DNA of 64,000 bases from Odontocerum albicorne (lineage: Eukaryota; Arthropoda; Insecta; Trichoptera; Odontoceridae), in the NCBI GenBank assembly GCA_949825065.1, contig OX463842.1, positions 7,529,723-7,593,722 of the forward strand, in the 5' to 3' direction. The notes beneath the pieces are model-generated. The model did no database searches and had not been told where the DNA came from. It was given only the letters and a program-made list of their open reading frames with translations. A program made the position numbers and the translations under genes. This document shows, piece by piece, positions 10,166-21,537 of the stretch (positions are counted from its first letter, which is position 1; every line of letters starts with the position of its first letter).

Positions 10166-10651
10166 CTTGGCAAAGATGTTCACCTTAATTTATAGGGCAT
10201 GTTCAAGGCAACCTATAGTCAGACGGATCAGCCTTCATTTCATCCGAATAATTCAAGTAAGCTCTCTATTCAAAAGTTTCCAATTTTCTTTGTCTGAGTG
10301 AAAAAGAAAAAAAAAAACTTTTTTCTTCCTTGAGGGGTAATCTCTTACTGTTCGTGTATGAAAGTTATCTTCAACGATCAAATAAAAATTCTCAATAAAT
10401 TTGGAAAAAAAATCTTGTATTTTGAAAAAAAATCTTTTTTGTTTACTTTATTTCATTGTTAGAGCCAACAAAATTTTGTACTTTTTCCATATCTACTATA
10501 CAGAGATCAAAGAAATAAAAATTTCGCGAAACGCTCCTTCAAATAAACTCATATTATTATCTCAGTTCCCCCCCGATACTTACAACGGCGTGTTAAAATT
10601 GGATGGGCATTAAACCACGTTTCTCAAACATAATCGAAATAACACCTTAAT
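10166..10651. other. No recognised feature
   Basis: AT-rich sequence with homopolymer runs. The short frames lack family similarity. Confidence 0.45.
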
Positions 10652-11273
10652 TTAACCTTTCCTTTCCTGTGCTAAAACAATCCTTGCGTTCCGGTGCTGT
10701 GTATTCAATACACATGTAAAAATGAGCGATTTAAAATCGGAAAAATAAGAATATTCATAGTCAATCGCCTAAATTAATTAAATTTGAAGTCAAAAGTGAT
10801 AATAATTGAAATTTAATTGCTGAGAACATGAAAAAAATTATCGGCCGACGTTCACAAAACGGGCGAAGCGACCACCTCGAACAAAAGTCCGCGAGCTACT
10901 GAGCGAGAGAAGCGAGCGAACTGAGATTCTATTTCTTGCGTTCCCATATACCGAAGTAGAGTGAGCGAGAGACGTGAATAGTTACGCTTCCTCACCCATA
11001 GTGGTGTTTAGAATGAATATACCTACGTCACACACTGGCACACGTTTGATTGTATTGGTGAATTTATTCCCGATTTTCACAAAATATCTCTGATGTGGCC
11101 GATATAGGCCGATATAGGCTAATTATTATTAATATTATATTTTCATTCAATGCGTAAATGTATAACGGAGGAAAACCTAAAATCTGAACCCAGTATTTAT
11201 TATATTTATAGAGATATTAAAGTTTTTATAAGCAATGTGTACTAGTTACACATCACAGGACAGGAAGGGTTAA
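10652..11273. mobile_element. piggyBac-type MITE with TTAA duplication
   Basis: TTAA lies directly outside both ends (10652-10655 and 11270-11273). The left end reads CCTTTCCTTTCCTGTGCT; the complement of the right end reads CCCTTCCTGTCCTGTGAT. Just inside each end is a matching subterminal palindrome (TGTGTATTCAATACACAT at left, ATGTGTACTAGTTACACAT at right). The 614-bp interior has no transposase frame but includes a GAGCGAG-rich segment at 10880-10965. Its ends differ from the element at 3627, so it belongs to another piggyBac subfamily and depends on transposase in trans. Confidence 0.75.
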
Positions 11274-11279
11274 AGATGA

Positions 11280-11415
11280 ATTAATCTGCTAAGATGATAG
11301 CCCACACCACTATTCTAATATCAAGTTTCATGCATGGAAGTAAAACGTGGAAAAAACTGATAAGATCGAATAAATACTATAGAATTGTTAGCACTGAACA
11401 GAGTATGTTACATGG
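11280..11415 (+). pseudogene. RTE-like relic
   Basis: A frame reads SFMHGSKTWKKL with downstream MLHGVTMNE, corresponding to the conserved 'YGSETW' region after the reverse transcriptase domain of RTE-type ORFs. It is short and decayed. Confidence 0.55.
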
Positions 11416-11447
11416 GGTGACAATGAATGAAATAATTTCATTCATCT

Positions 11448-11525
11448 TCACCTGACGAGGAAGACGGAGGTCTATGAAACCAGTTATTAACCAGTAAAAC
11501 AGTGGTGAATGCAAAATAAAAAATA
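11448..11525 (+). repeat. Dispersed repeat V, copy 1
   Basis: The block TTCACCTGACGAGGAAGACG followed by GAAACCAGTT also occurs, diverged, at 59718-59815 (CACCTGACGAAGAAGACGGT, GAAACTAGTT). The fold-backs at 22680 and 26458 carry related ACTAGTT and ATC motifs, so this may be half of such an element. Confidence 0.5.
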
Positions 11526-11798
11526 ACTGTTTTATTTATTTTATTAAAAAATATTATATATTTAAGGTTGTGCCTTTTAATTCAAGGTTGTAAATTTTTT
11601 ATTGTGTTATAGCTATTTTGTCGAATCACGTAAATATTTTAAAATATTTTCACGATCTCTTATTTAACGACACTTGATATATTCCCTTGCGGAATTGTTA
11701 AAAATGCAATTTTGTAAAAATAACTCTTGAGAATGCCGATTTTATGAAATAACCGAGTTGTCACAATGTTCATTGAATAACGTGTATAAGAACATTTT

Positions 11799-11954
11799 AA
11801 TGGTTGAATTAAAATAGGCACTAAGTACCAAAAAAAGAAACAAAAAAAACTAGGTATGCAGTTTCGTTCTATATGTCCTATATAATGAAACTGCATACTT
11901 AGTTTTTTTATGTTTTTTTTTTGGTTTTATAGTGCCTATTTTAATTCAACCATT
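11799..11954. repeat. Perfect-ended fold-back, 156 bp
   Basis: The left arm starts AATGGTTGAATTAAAATAGG and the right arm ends with its exact complement; arms of about 68 bp enclose a loop near 11866-11887. The paired middle includes TATGCAGTTTCGTT and AATGAAACTGCATA. It has no ORF and is best explained as a fold-back MITE or a recent inverted duplication. Diverged direct repeats flank it (11611-11680 and 11966-12040). Confidence 0.85.
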
Positions 11955-12094
11955 CATTTTATTAGTTATTTTGCTGAACGAAGTAAGAATTTGTTCAGAA
12001 TAAATTAGTCACGGTCTAGCATTTAACAATTCTAGATATTTTTTATTGATTTTCTCAAAACAGACTTAGCCCAATTCCATTGAAAAATATGAAA

Positions 12095-12345
12095 AATGTT
12101 AACATAAAAAAATTATGCATATGCATACATACATACACACACAAACATACGCATACGAGTATATACACTTTAATACACATATATTCAAAGTCACTTAAAT
12201 ACGTTGATGAGTACTTTCTAACGCCCTCAATCTTAGAAGAAAACTTACTTTTGCTTTTGGTAATGTGATATGATATATGTCAGTATCCAAAGCAGTCCCG
12301 TTCAAAAAAGTAAAGACCCTTCCAACAGGCATAGCGGCTGGAAGA
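12095..12345 (-). mobile_element. LINE-C 3' fragment
   Basis: This is the inverted counterpart of 29510-29700: shared blocks are GAACGGGACTG, AAGCAAAAG, TCTAAGATTG and CATCAACGTATTTAAGTGA with a TATGTGTG repeat end. The plus-oriented copy follows a retrotransposon-like C-terminus at 29295-29445. This copy contains one TACGAGTA octamer at 12154. Confidence 0.6.
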
Positions 12346-12369
12346 CAATTTTGTGAAAATACACCTACA

Positions 12370-13297
12370 TACATCATGCCATTTCCTTGTCGGGCTAAGC
12401 AAAAATAACACATCGCGCCATATTTTCCTTACACGACACATATCCTTAGCCTTTTCCGTATCCATACAACCTCTACGATTTCTCTAATTTTCTACTTTTA
12501 CTTTTCTCAGTATATCATTCACTTGATCTAACCCTATTTCCTTAGTCTTCCTTTACCACGACTCCCACTTACATTTGCACTGTATAGTTATTTTATTAAT
12601 CGATCTTTATGAATACCCAAAATATTCCAGAATGCTCTTCTTTATCTTACACAACACATCAGCCTTAAGTTCACATTCATCCCTAATTACTTTATTCAGC
12701 ATTCTGCCATACATTGACGCTCCACGTATTATTCTCAGTACACGCATTTTACACAATTTATTCAACTCCAATAAGTTTTTTCCACTTCCGCATTTTACTT
12801 CCATACATCATTGTTGGTTCTAAAATACTTTTTTGTACTATGATCTTAGCAGATTTTGATACGGTCCGATTCGAGTATATATGTTTTAGTGCTCCGTTAA
12901 CTTTGTTTACTAACGCTACAAAACGACGTATGAAATCCCTCTTAACTATTTCACTGTCTGAAAATTATACTACCTCATATAGCAAAATTCATCATCGTGC
13001 AATCTTAATTTTTTCACCCATATGTCACATTTACCTTTCACATTTTTTTATCACCATGACTTTGAATTTCACAAAATTCATTCTCAGATCTTTCTCTTCG
13101 CATCTCTCATACAATTTACTTATCACACTCTGCGTTTTACCTTCTTTTTTTTATTCACGTTTCCCCTTCACTCTCTGCCAACACTACTGTGTCATCAGCA
13201 AACAGTAATCTGCATACGTTCGCATTTGACATTTCTTTGCCACCAACTGAATTTTGTGAAAATTACACTAGGCAATACGAATTTCTTCAAGTAACCA
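12370..13297 (-). pseudogene. RTE-like reverse transcriptase relic with FADD motif
   Basis: On the minus strand, the complement of 13191-13202 encodes FADD, followed by TVVLAESEGE: the reverse transcriptase active-site block. Downstream frames give a region around ILEPTMMYGSKM and then MEVKCGSGKNLLELNKL (12804 down) and RDECELKADVLCKIKKS, matching the other relics here. This is the most complete copy of this RTE-like family in the window, spanning from the catalytic motif to the 3' end. Several stops and frame changes make it dead. Confidence 0.75.
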
Positions 13298-13308
13298 GGT
13301 TTTCAAAA

Positions 13309-14402
13309 TTATCAAGACGTCAACTGGACTAGATGCAGTGTTTTTGCTTTATGTAACATGTGTGTCGATATAACATATCAAGACGTCAACAGGACTAGAT
13401 GCAGTGTTTTTGTTTTATGTAACATGTGTGTCGATATAACATACCAAGACGTCAACAGGACTAGATGCAGTGTTTTTGCTTTATGTAACATGTGTGTCGA
13501 TATAACATATCAAGACGTCAACAGGACTAGATGCAGTGTTTTTGCTTTATGTAACATGTGTGTCGATATTATATATCAAGACGCCAACAGGACTAGATGC
13601 AGTGTTTTTGCTTTATGTTACATGTGTGTCGATATAACATATCAAGACGTCAACAAGACTAGATGCAGTGTTTTTGCTTTATGTAACATGTGTGTCGATA
13701 TAACATATCAAGACGTCAACAGGACTAGATGCAGTGTTTTTGCTTTATGTAACATGTGTGTCGATATAACATATCAAGACGTCAACAGGACTAGATGCAG
13801 TGTTTTTGTTTTATGTAACATGTGTGTCGATATAACATACCAAGACGTCAACAGGACTAGATGCAGTGTTTTTGCTTTATGTAACATGTGTGTCGATATA
13901 ACATATCAAGACGTCAACAGGACTAGATGCAGTGTTTTTGCTTTATGTAACATGTGTGTCGATATTATATATCAAGACGCCAACAGGACTAGATGCAGTG
14001 TTTTTGCTTTATGTTACATGTGTGTCGATATAACATATCAAGACGTCAACAAGACTAGATGCAGTGTTTTTGCTTTATGTAACATGTGTGTCGATATAAC
14101 ATATCAAGACGTCAGCAGGACTAGATGCAGTGTTTTTGCTTTATGTAACATGTATGTCGATATAACATATCAAGACGTCAACAGGACTAGATGCAGTGTT
14201 TTTGCTTTATGTAACATGTGTGTCGATATAACATATCAAGACGTCAACAGGACTAGATGCAGTGTTTTTGCTTTATGTAACATGTGTGTCGATATACCAT
14301 ATCAAGACGTCAACAGGACTATATGCAGTGTTTTTGCTTTATGTAACATGTGTGTCGATATAACATATCAAGACGTCAATAGGATTAGATACAGTGTTTT
14401 TG
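13309..14402. repeat. 66-bp minisatellite, about 16.6 copies, higher order
   Basis: The unit (for example at 13358) begins ATGTGTGTCGATATAACATA and recurs every 66 bp. Because 66 is divisible by three, one frame stays open over 353 codons and reads MCVDITYQDVNRTRC and so on, 16 times. Variant units (with IIYQDA, NKTRC or VLCN) recur in the same order after six units, a 396-bp higher-order repeat present twice. No signal peptide, promoter or splice context is visible, so I treat it as satellite DNA rather than a gene. Confidence 0.9.
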
Positions 14403-15584
14403 GGTCGAAAAATTACTGATTGGTTTTCTATACGTTCTTCCTGTATTCATCTTTTTTAAATAATATTTTGACTATACTTTGAGAACACATATGTTAGTAA
14501 TTTATAAAAATTATGTTTTATGTTTTAATTTCCCATTACAAAATAAACCCCTAACCTTATTCAAACCAGGAGTCATTGTCCTAAAAAAATTGATTTAATT
14601 CTTACCTTTATTAATTTAATATTTTATAAAGCTTTGTAATTTTTTGTGATTCTTCAAACCTAACAAGTATAAAAGTCTTCGACTCAGAATTTGAGAAACC
14701 TTATTCTTGTTTGAAGCATATCCGATATCTTTGTTCAAAATCAAGTTCACGCCTTTAAATGAAAAAGTAAAATCTCTCCCTTTTTTCTTAATTCAGATCC
14801 CTTATTGACGTTTCAAAGAATGCTCCAATTATGAAGTGAGAAGTGTAATAATGATTATTAAAGCCTCCACCAGTTCATTTTAATGAGCCACAAAAGAGTG
14901 GAGGGATGGCTTGAAGGATGACGGAAGCCTCCTTTTATTTAGATTAATGTTGATTTTATAGGAACATTTAAATAAAAAATGTTTCACGATTTACTAGTAA
15001 AAAATGTTTTTTGGAGTCGTTATCTTGTTGAATTGGATTAAATATTGACCGACATTTTAAAGGCGTTGTAGCCATCATCTCCAGGGGGATGTCAAAAAAA
15101 CATTACCGAATTTTGACAATGCCTTAATGAAAGCCAACTCATTATGACAACTCTGAAAACTTTTTTATATAGTGAAAAATAACCGCACTATGGTGTACAT
15201 GCTTTGCATATGCGGTATTTTATGGATTCTTTATTGTGTGCATGTAGAATAGTCCAGATTCCACCTTAGGGAATTGTCCAATATATTCCTTCTCAGGAGG
15301 ATTTGGGCATATCGATCAGGTTACTCGCGAGACTGTAACTTGGATGACAATCTCAAATATTCAATTATTAGATCCAAAATATTCGAGAGAAGACGAATAG
15401 GAAGTTGACTATTTTTTGGATGGTAACATGAATGTTACGAATCATAAATAACAATAAAGTTTAAGAATAGGATGTAGCGACTGCGGCCTGCACTCAATTG
15501 TTTTTGACACTTGATCACTCCTGCTAAGAGGTACTCAACATTCTTTTTCTACTGTTATAGAGCTTCTAAGGATAAGTTATAACA
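14403..15584. other. No recognised feature
   Basis: About 1.2 kb of AT-rich sequence with no supported gene, RNA or repeat. Confidence 0.45.
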
Positions 15585-15995
15585 CTAAAATAAAACTCAA
15601 TCATTAACAATAACAAAACAAAATGGATAAATATATGAAACAAGAGAAAACTCTCTTCAAGAGCGCTCCAACTCAAGATTCGAACCCACTTATAAATTTT
15701 GATAATACCTCCCAAAAAAGAATTTATTTTAGTACTTCCTAAAGCTGCACATGTCACCGATATATTTGGCCCTAGGAGGTAGACAGTCCACGTCACGTGA
15801 CCACTTACGGTTAAAGCGCTATCATAATACCCCGCTTTATTGGATTTATTTGGAGCAACCCTATTTATTAGATGAATAATAAATCGACCTCAAAGTTGTA
15901 CTTTTTTTCGAAGGAACATTCCTCGGAAATTCTTCCTTCGAAAAGTATAATGGAGATATCTCATTAAGCGATTTGAATGCAAAGAGATGAATTTT
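15585..15995 (+). repeat. Family Y copy (modules 1 and 4 and beyond)
   Basis: It contains GAGCGCTCCAACTC with GATTCGAACCC, then CTCCCAAAAAAGAATTTATT and CTAAAGCTGCACATGTCACC as at 39555-39610, then TGGAGATATCTCATTAAGCG. The last block also occurs at 35385-35415, where a CTCGTA insertion interrupts it. Confidence 0.6.
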
Positions 15996-17702
15996 TAAAT
16001 GAACCCTTTCGCGACACTTACTTAAGCCAGTATTAACTTTTTAGAAGCAGGCCAATATGCTGATACTTATGTCTACCACATAACATCCTAGCAGCTCCTA
16101 AATCAAGTTACAATATTTCAGACGTGACACAACAAATTAATTGATCAGAGTTTTTATTTTCCCATTTGGAAGACAAGACGTGCCGAAAACTGAAGAAACT
16201 GTATAACCAATTTGTCTATCGAAGGAGAATTTACACCAAGAAATTTGGTGCCATCATTTGGAAAGATACTTACCACCCATAACTGATAAATTATCCCCAT
16301 TGTGAAGGTTTTATCTACTCGTTCTAGTTTTTATTTTTCATGTATAACATCAGAACTCGAAACTGGTGGGTTAGTTTATTTAAATATTTCTTAGAAATCA
16401 TCTTAAATATTCAGAAAAAAATTACCCCAATTGGAACCCTTTCTAAATTTGTATACAATAACTCACTTTCAGGTTTATTTATTGGTATTTTTATTTGTTT
16501 TCAAATATCACACATTTTCAATTACACAATTTTCTTTTTTATGAGTTCTCAAACATGAAAATTGTCAATACAAATCGTTGTAAATGTATGAGGAACACTT
16601 GTTATCGTATCGTGTTCTATGTGAGATTATTTTCTTCATATATGTACCCTGAATATCGTTCAAACTATGCTGGCAGTAAATTTTCCCATTTGTCACGCGG
16701 GTTTTTCTCTTTTTCAGACAATATGTTTGGCTTGTTATTCGCTTGACTTGCAGGAATTTTCCTATACTGCTGGAAGTATTAACATGTTTTAAAAAATAAT
16801 TTGCTTTGGAAGCTGTTCTAAAGATATATTTTTAAAGAATGTATATTCTGTAAAGTCCTTTATACTTAAAGATAGCGCCTTTCTCAATTACAATAAATCG
16901 GGTCAATTAGGGCTTCCAAACTGGTTAACTGGTAATTAAGATGGTTTCAAAATAACCTGAAACCGATGATTTGGTCGGCCGGTTAAAACATTGATTTTTT
17001 ATATCCAAACATATAATTTTTTTGCTATTTTTCGACGTTGCGTTTGGTCATACCTTCAAACACGACATGTTGTTTCATAGGTGCAAATGATTCAGGGGAA
17101 CAATTAGATAGTTCACAGTTATTGACTGGAAGTCCGGAGTAAAAAAAGTGCGAGCAAGTCTGTCCTCGTTGTCCAAAAGCTGAACAAAACTATTTCCTAG
17201 GATATATTATTTAAAAACTAATGTTTTCACATATTTATCATAAGAAATTTACTGTTTCTCTATAAATATAGATATCTTTATAAAAAATATATATTTCACT
17301 AGCTAGGTGAGATGGCAATTTGCAGGGCATGTTTTGGGACAATAATCTTTTTCAAAATGCTGACGTCAATTTGAGGCTTGTAATAATAAAGTTATTATCG
17401 ACCAACTTAGCATTGGCGTTCGCATTAATTGAAAATGAATAGTCTGCTAAGTATTTTAACATGTATAAATACTGTTGATTTCTTTGAAATTCACCGTGTA
17501 TTTTTCTAAAAGATCAAGTTAAACGTTAGTAAAATTAAATTGTCTTTTCATAAAATTACAAATTATAAGTCAACCAATAAATTATCGTTAAATATAGCCG
17601 TGCCGTATCTTGCGCATTAATATTTAAAACTTTGCGATGACAATCCTGCACATTAAAAATGTACATTTGTGTCAAAAAAATACGTTTAAATACGTATTTT
17701 TT
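15996..17702. other. No recognised feature
   Basis: About 1.7 kb of AT-rich sequence. I see no gene, RNA or repeat that I can support. Confidence 0.45.
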
Positions 17703-18709
17703 TGATGTTCTAAAATATTATTTTTGGTTATGATGATCCATTGAATGTTTTAAAATATTGTCTTTGGTTATGATGATCCATTGAATGTTCTAAAATATTG
17801 TTTTTGGTTATGATGATCCATTAAATGTTCTAAAATATTGTTTTTGGTTATGATGATCCATTGAATGTTCTAAAATATTGTTTTTGGTTATGATGATCCA
17901 TTAAATATTCTAAAATATTGTTTTTGGTTATGATGATCCATTGAATGTTCTAAAATATTGTTTTTGGTTATGATGATCCATTGAATGTTCTAAAATATTG
18001 TTTTTGGTTATGATGATCCATTGAATGTTCTAAAATATTGTTTTTGGTTATGATGATCCATTGAATGTTCTAAAATATTGTTTTTGGTTATGATGATCCC
18101 TTGAATGTTCTAAAATATTGTTTTTGGTTATGATGATCCATTGAATGTTCTAAAATATTGTTTTTGGTTATGATGATCCCTTGAATGTTCTAAAATATTG
18201 TTTTTGGTTATGATGATCCATTGAATGTTCTAAAATATTGTTTTTGGTTATGATGATCCCTTAAATGTTCTAAAATATTGTTTTTGGTTATGATGATCCA
18301 TTGAATGTTCTAAAATATTGTTTTTGGTTATGATGATCCCTTAAATGTTCTAAATTATTGTTTTTGGTTATGATGATCCATTGAATGTTCTAAAATATTG
18401 TTTTTGGTTATGATGATCTCTTGAATGTTCTAAAATATTGTTTTTGGTTATGATGATCCCTTGAATGTTCTAAAATATTGTTTTTGGTTATGATGATCCA
18501 TTGAATGTTCTAAAATATTGTTTTTGGTTATGATGATCCCTTGAATGTTCTAAAATATTGTTTTTGGTTATGATGATCCATTGAATGTTCTAAAATATTG
18601 TTTTTGGTTATGATGATCCATTGAATGTTCTAAAATATTGTTTTTGGTTATGATGATCTCTTGAATGTTCTAAAATATTGTTTTTGGTTATGATGATCCA
18701 TTGAATGTT
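17703..18709. repeat. 40-bp minisatellite, about 25 copies
   Basis: The unit consists of TTGAATGTTCTAAAATATTG followed by TTTTTGGTTATGATGATCCA and repeats with almost no length variation. In the right half units ending CCA and CCC tend to alternate, an 80-bp higher-order pattern. The first two units are the most diverged, as expected for array edges. The minus-strand frame that enters the array is a by-product. Confidence 0.92.
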
Positions 18710-18894
18710 ACTATGAAAATCTTGGGTAAAAGACAAACTATCAGTTTTGAAAGAGGTAAGTTCATTAATGATATAATGAAAAGAAATACACATTATGTGT
18801 TTTACACACAGCATCCTATGAATAACATTAAAAAATCTACTGTACAATTATTTTCATCTTCAATATATTTAACTTCCGCACCTCCGCACTATAT

Positions 18895-18963
18895 GTATAT
18901 GTTTTGTTAGTCTTTCTTCATTCATTCGTTTTACATGCCCAAACCATGTCAACGTGGTTTTGT
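18895..18963 (-). pseudogene. Short RTE-like relic
   Basis: The minus strand reads TLTWFGHVKRMNEERLTKHI, the same peptide block as in other RTE-like relics here. Only about 70 bp are recognisable. Confidence 0.65.
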
Positions 18964-19744
18964 TCATCTTATTTAAATTAAATAATCTTGACTTCCGCTA
19001 AAAACGTAAATAAATTAATTTTATCTTGCATTTAAATAAATTATTCAACCATTTAATTTATATTAATAAATAATTGATAAAAAGACATGTGCGTTTTGAA
19101 ATATGTAACCTTTTAAAATTGAATAAAATCCATTTGGTGTTCATCTTATATTTTCGGTACTTTTAAACTGACAGGTGTCCATATTTTTTCATAAATTCAG
19201 TAAAATGAAAATATGTGTATTGAATTTTTTAACCCTTACGAGTATATGAATATTGCGAAAACAAATTAAACCTTTTCCCCAAAGACGTTCAAGCGTTTGT
19301 TTTTGGGTTGCAATTGAATACAGGTAAAATTACGTCTTAAGAGAAAAATATTATTTAATTCTTGTATACTATTTACATACTATTTAATTCTTGTTTATTT
19401 TTTTATAGTCAAAGATAAAATAGATCCTAATGACTCACTTTAAATACAATATAAAACGAAAATTTAAACTAGATAACTGCTTAAATACAAATGTCATCTT
19501 GAAGTATAATTATATATAAATATTGAAACAATAAATAATGTCCTTCATTAATTAATGTCTTCGTAAAGTAACACTTCTACCTTACCAAATAGTTGATTCG
19601 GAAATATTGAAAAGTGGAGCTGGGATATAATTAATCGAGCCTTCAGGGTTGGAACTACTGAAATATATATACGGAACACGTGGTTCGACTTCAAACGTAT
19701 TTGGTATATTTCTCTGCACACTCGTGCACTTCTAGGGTATGTTA
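18964..19744. other. No recognised feature
   Basis: AT-rich; contains one TACGAGTA octamer at 19237-19244. No gene is supported. Confidence 0.45.
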
Positions 19745-19919
19745 ATTACTAGACGAAGATATTGACAATGGTAATAAGCCCGCCAAGTTGTACTGTACAC
19801 ATCCAAAAGTACAACTCTTTTACCAAAATAGTAATGTTTTTTGGGTATCATTAGGAACCGAACCGGAAATCCCCGGATGAGTGTCAAACGTCTTACAAAC
19901 AAGAGCACGGAGGTCGTCA
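19745..19919. repeat. Composite SINE-1: tail forward, head inverted
   Basis: 19768-19800 is a forward SINE-1 tail (AATAAGCCCGCCAAGTTGTA). The complement of 19919-19830 is a SINE-1 head (GACGACCTCCGTGCTC, then GGTTCGGTTCC). The two parts face opposite ways, so either two insertions met or the copy inverted internally. Confidence 0.6.
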
Positions 19920-20100
19920 ATAATTATATAAAACGTAAAGTATAATGTTTTAAACTTCTTAATTTGTAACATTACATTTTTCACATATCAAAAATTAATT
20001 AAAACCGTTAAAAAGGGTAAGTTTTGCAATTGAAATAATAACATCTCTAAATTTAATAATCATTTGATAGTCAAACATTAAAACACCAGAACAGGAATGG

Positions 20101-20278
20101 CAAATTTGCAATGTTCTAACTGGGAAAGATAAAGTAGACAACGATTGTCACCATCGCTACAAAAATGTGAAGTCTCTTATCTTTACAAATTTGCAATGTT
20201 CTAACTGGGAAAGATAAAGTAGACCACGATTGTCACCATCGCTACAAAAATGTGAAGTCTCTTATCTTCACAAATTGT
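20101..20278. repeat. 85-bp direct duplication
   Basis: CAAATTTGCAATGTTCTAAC begins at 20101 and again at 20186. The two copies differ at very few bases, and a third start follows at about 20271. It has no coding content, and the near-identity implies a recent duplication. Confidence 0.9.
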
Positions 20279-20334
20279 ATCTACAGTTACAGTATAGAGG
20301 TATGAAAACTCGATGAATACACGAAAGATGTATT

Positions 20335-20610
20335 TGAAACTAATTCACTGACATAAATAGTAAGCGGAAGAGCGATAACTGAGATGGTACGGGCACATAT
20401 GACGGAAACCACCAGACTATACTGTAAATCAGGCAATGTCTGTGGATCTTCCTGGACAGCCGTCCAGAAGAAGACCAAAGAACTCCTGGATGACTCAATG
20501 CTCCAAAATCCTGCAGAGAAACGGCCTAGATGAAAGCGACACCCAGAACCGAAGAATATACAGCCTGAGAACGAGAAGAGCCGACCCCAACAGCTTACCT
20601 AGGCAATGAG
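20335..20610 (+). pseudogene. Non-LTR retrotransposon C-terminal relic
   Basis: Frames read RWYGHICRKPPDYTVNQAMS, VDLPGQPSRRRPKNSWMTQC, RNGLDESDTQNRR and LRTRRADPNSLPRQ with a stop. This is the Arg-rich 'GRPKxxW' C-terminus of an RTE or related non-LTR ORF. The copy at 24660-25086 is closely related (RTRRADPNSLRRQ). Only the terminal portion is present. Confidence 0.8.
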
Positions 20611-20645
20611 TTAGGACAGTGCCAGGACGAAGAAGAAGAAGATGT

Positions 20646-21289
20646 ATTTGAAACTAAAAAATCACAAATTTAGATATTTAGAATCGCAATACGAATCAAT
20701 ACATCTACTAAAGGTGGGGCTGAGCGTAGTTAACATATCAACAATTGACAAATCCTCTGAACACGTTGCCCGTGGCGAACGAAGAGTTTAGAGAAGCTTA
20801 TGGAAACTGGAGATTTGAAAGGAGAGTGCACTGGTCTTACTGTAACCGCTTCTCTCGAAGCTGCGGGTTGTACATATCATATACGAGTATATGGATGTAT
20901 TGGAAACGCCCAAGGATATCTTGAGAGTGACGATACTTACTCGTAGCAATGAGCAATACGATTGGGAAAAGTTTTCAATTTTGTGCTTACTTGAGCACTT
21001 CAGAAATTGATCACAAAATCTCAAATCGAGAATATAAATTTGTATCGGTTCCTTTTAACAATACAATGTCGAACAATGAAAATTGCCTAATATAATTCTG
21101 GTAAAATATATTTCAGTAATTTGTGAAAACAAAACATTTTTAATTTTTTAGCTTTTCTATATTTTTAGACCCTCTAAACATCGTATTTCACACCGATTTT
21201 CATAAATTCCTTCATATTTTTTACAATGACGCGCTCAATTAACTCAATTTCGAATTATTTATTTCTTCAGTTCTCAGGATCAGTATCAT
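20646..21289. other. No gene; two footprint octamers
   Basis: TACGAGTA at 20882-20889 and TACTCGTA at 20938-20945 lie 56 bp apart. No coding or RNA feature is supported. Confidence 0.5.
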
Positions 21290-21490
21290 AAAATATTATT
21301 ATTATTATTTTTATTATTATCATAATCATTAGCATTATTATTATTATTATTAGTAGTATTATTATAATAATTATTATTATTATAAGTATAAATATTATTA
21401 TTACTAGTATACTATTGTTATTATTATTATTATTATTATCATCATCATCATCATTATTATATTATTATTATTATTGTTGTTATTTATTGT
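21290..21490. repeat. TTA microsatellite, compound
   Basis: Long imperfect runs of TTA or ATT with ATC interruptions directly precede the 51-bp array. Confidence 0.9.
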
Positions 21491-21537
21491 TTAATATTAT
21501 TCCGCATGTTTCTTGAAATGGCACATTAGTCATTTTT

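Noticed and set aside
13358..14419. A 353-residue protein gene
   Set aside because: The frame exists only because the 66-bp unit is divisible by three and lacks stops. There is no promoter, splice or family evidence.
18608..18910. Frames on both strands at the edge of the 40-bp array
   Set aside because: They are made of array units plus flanking sequence and show no family similarity.
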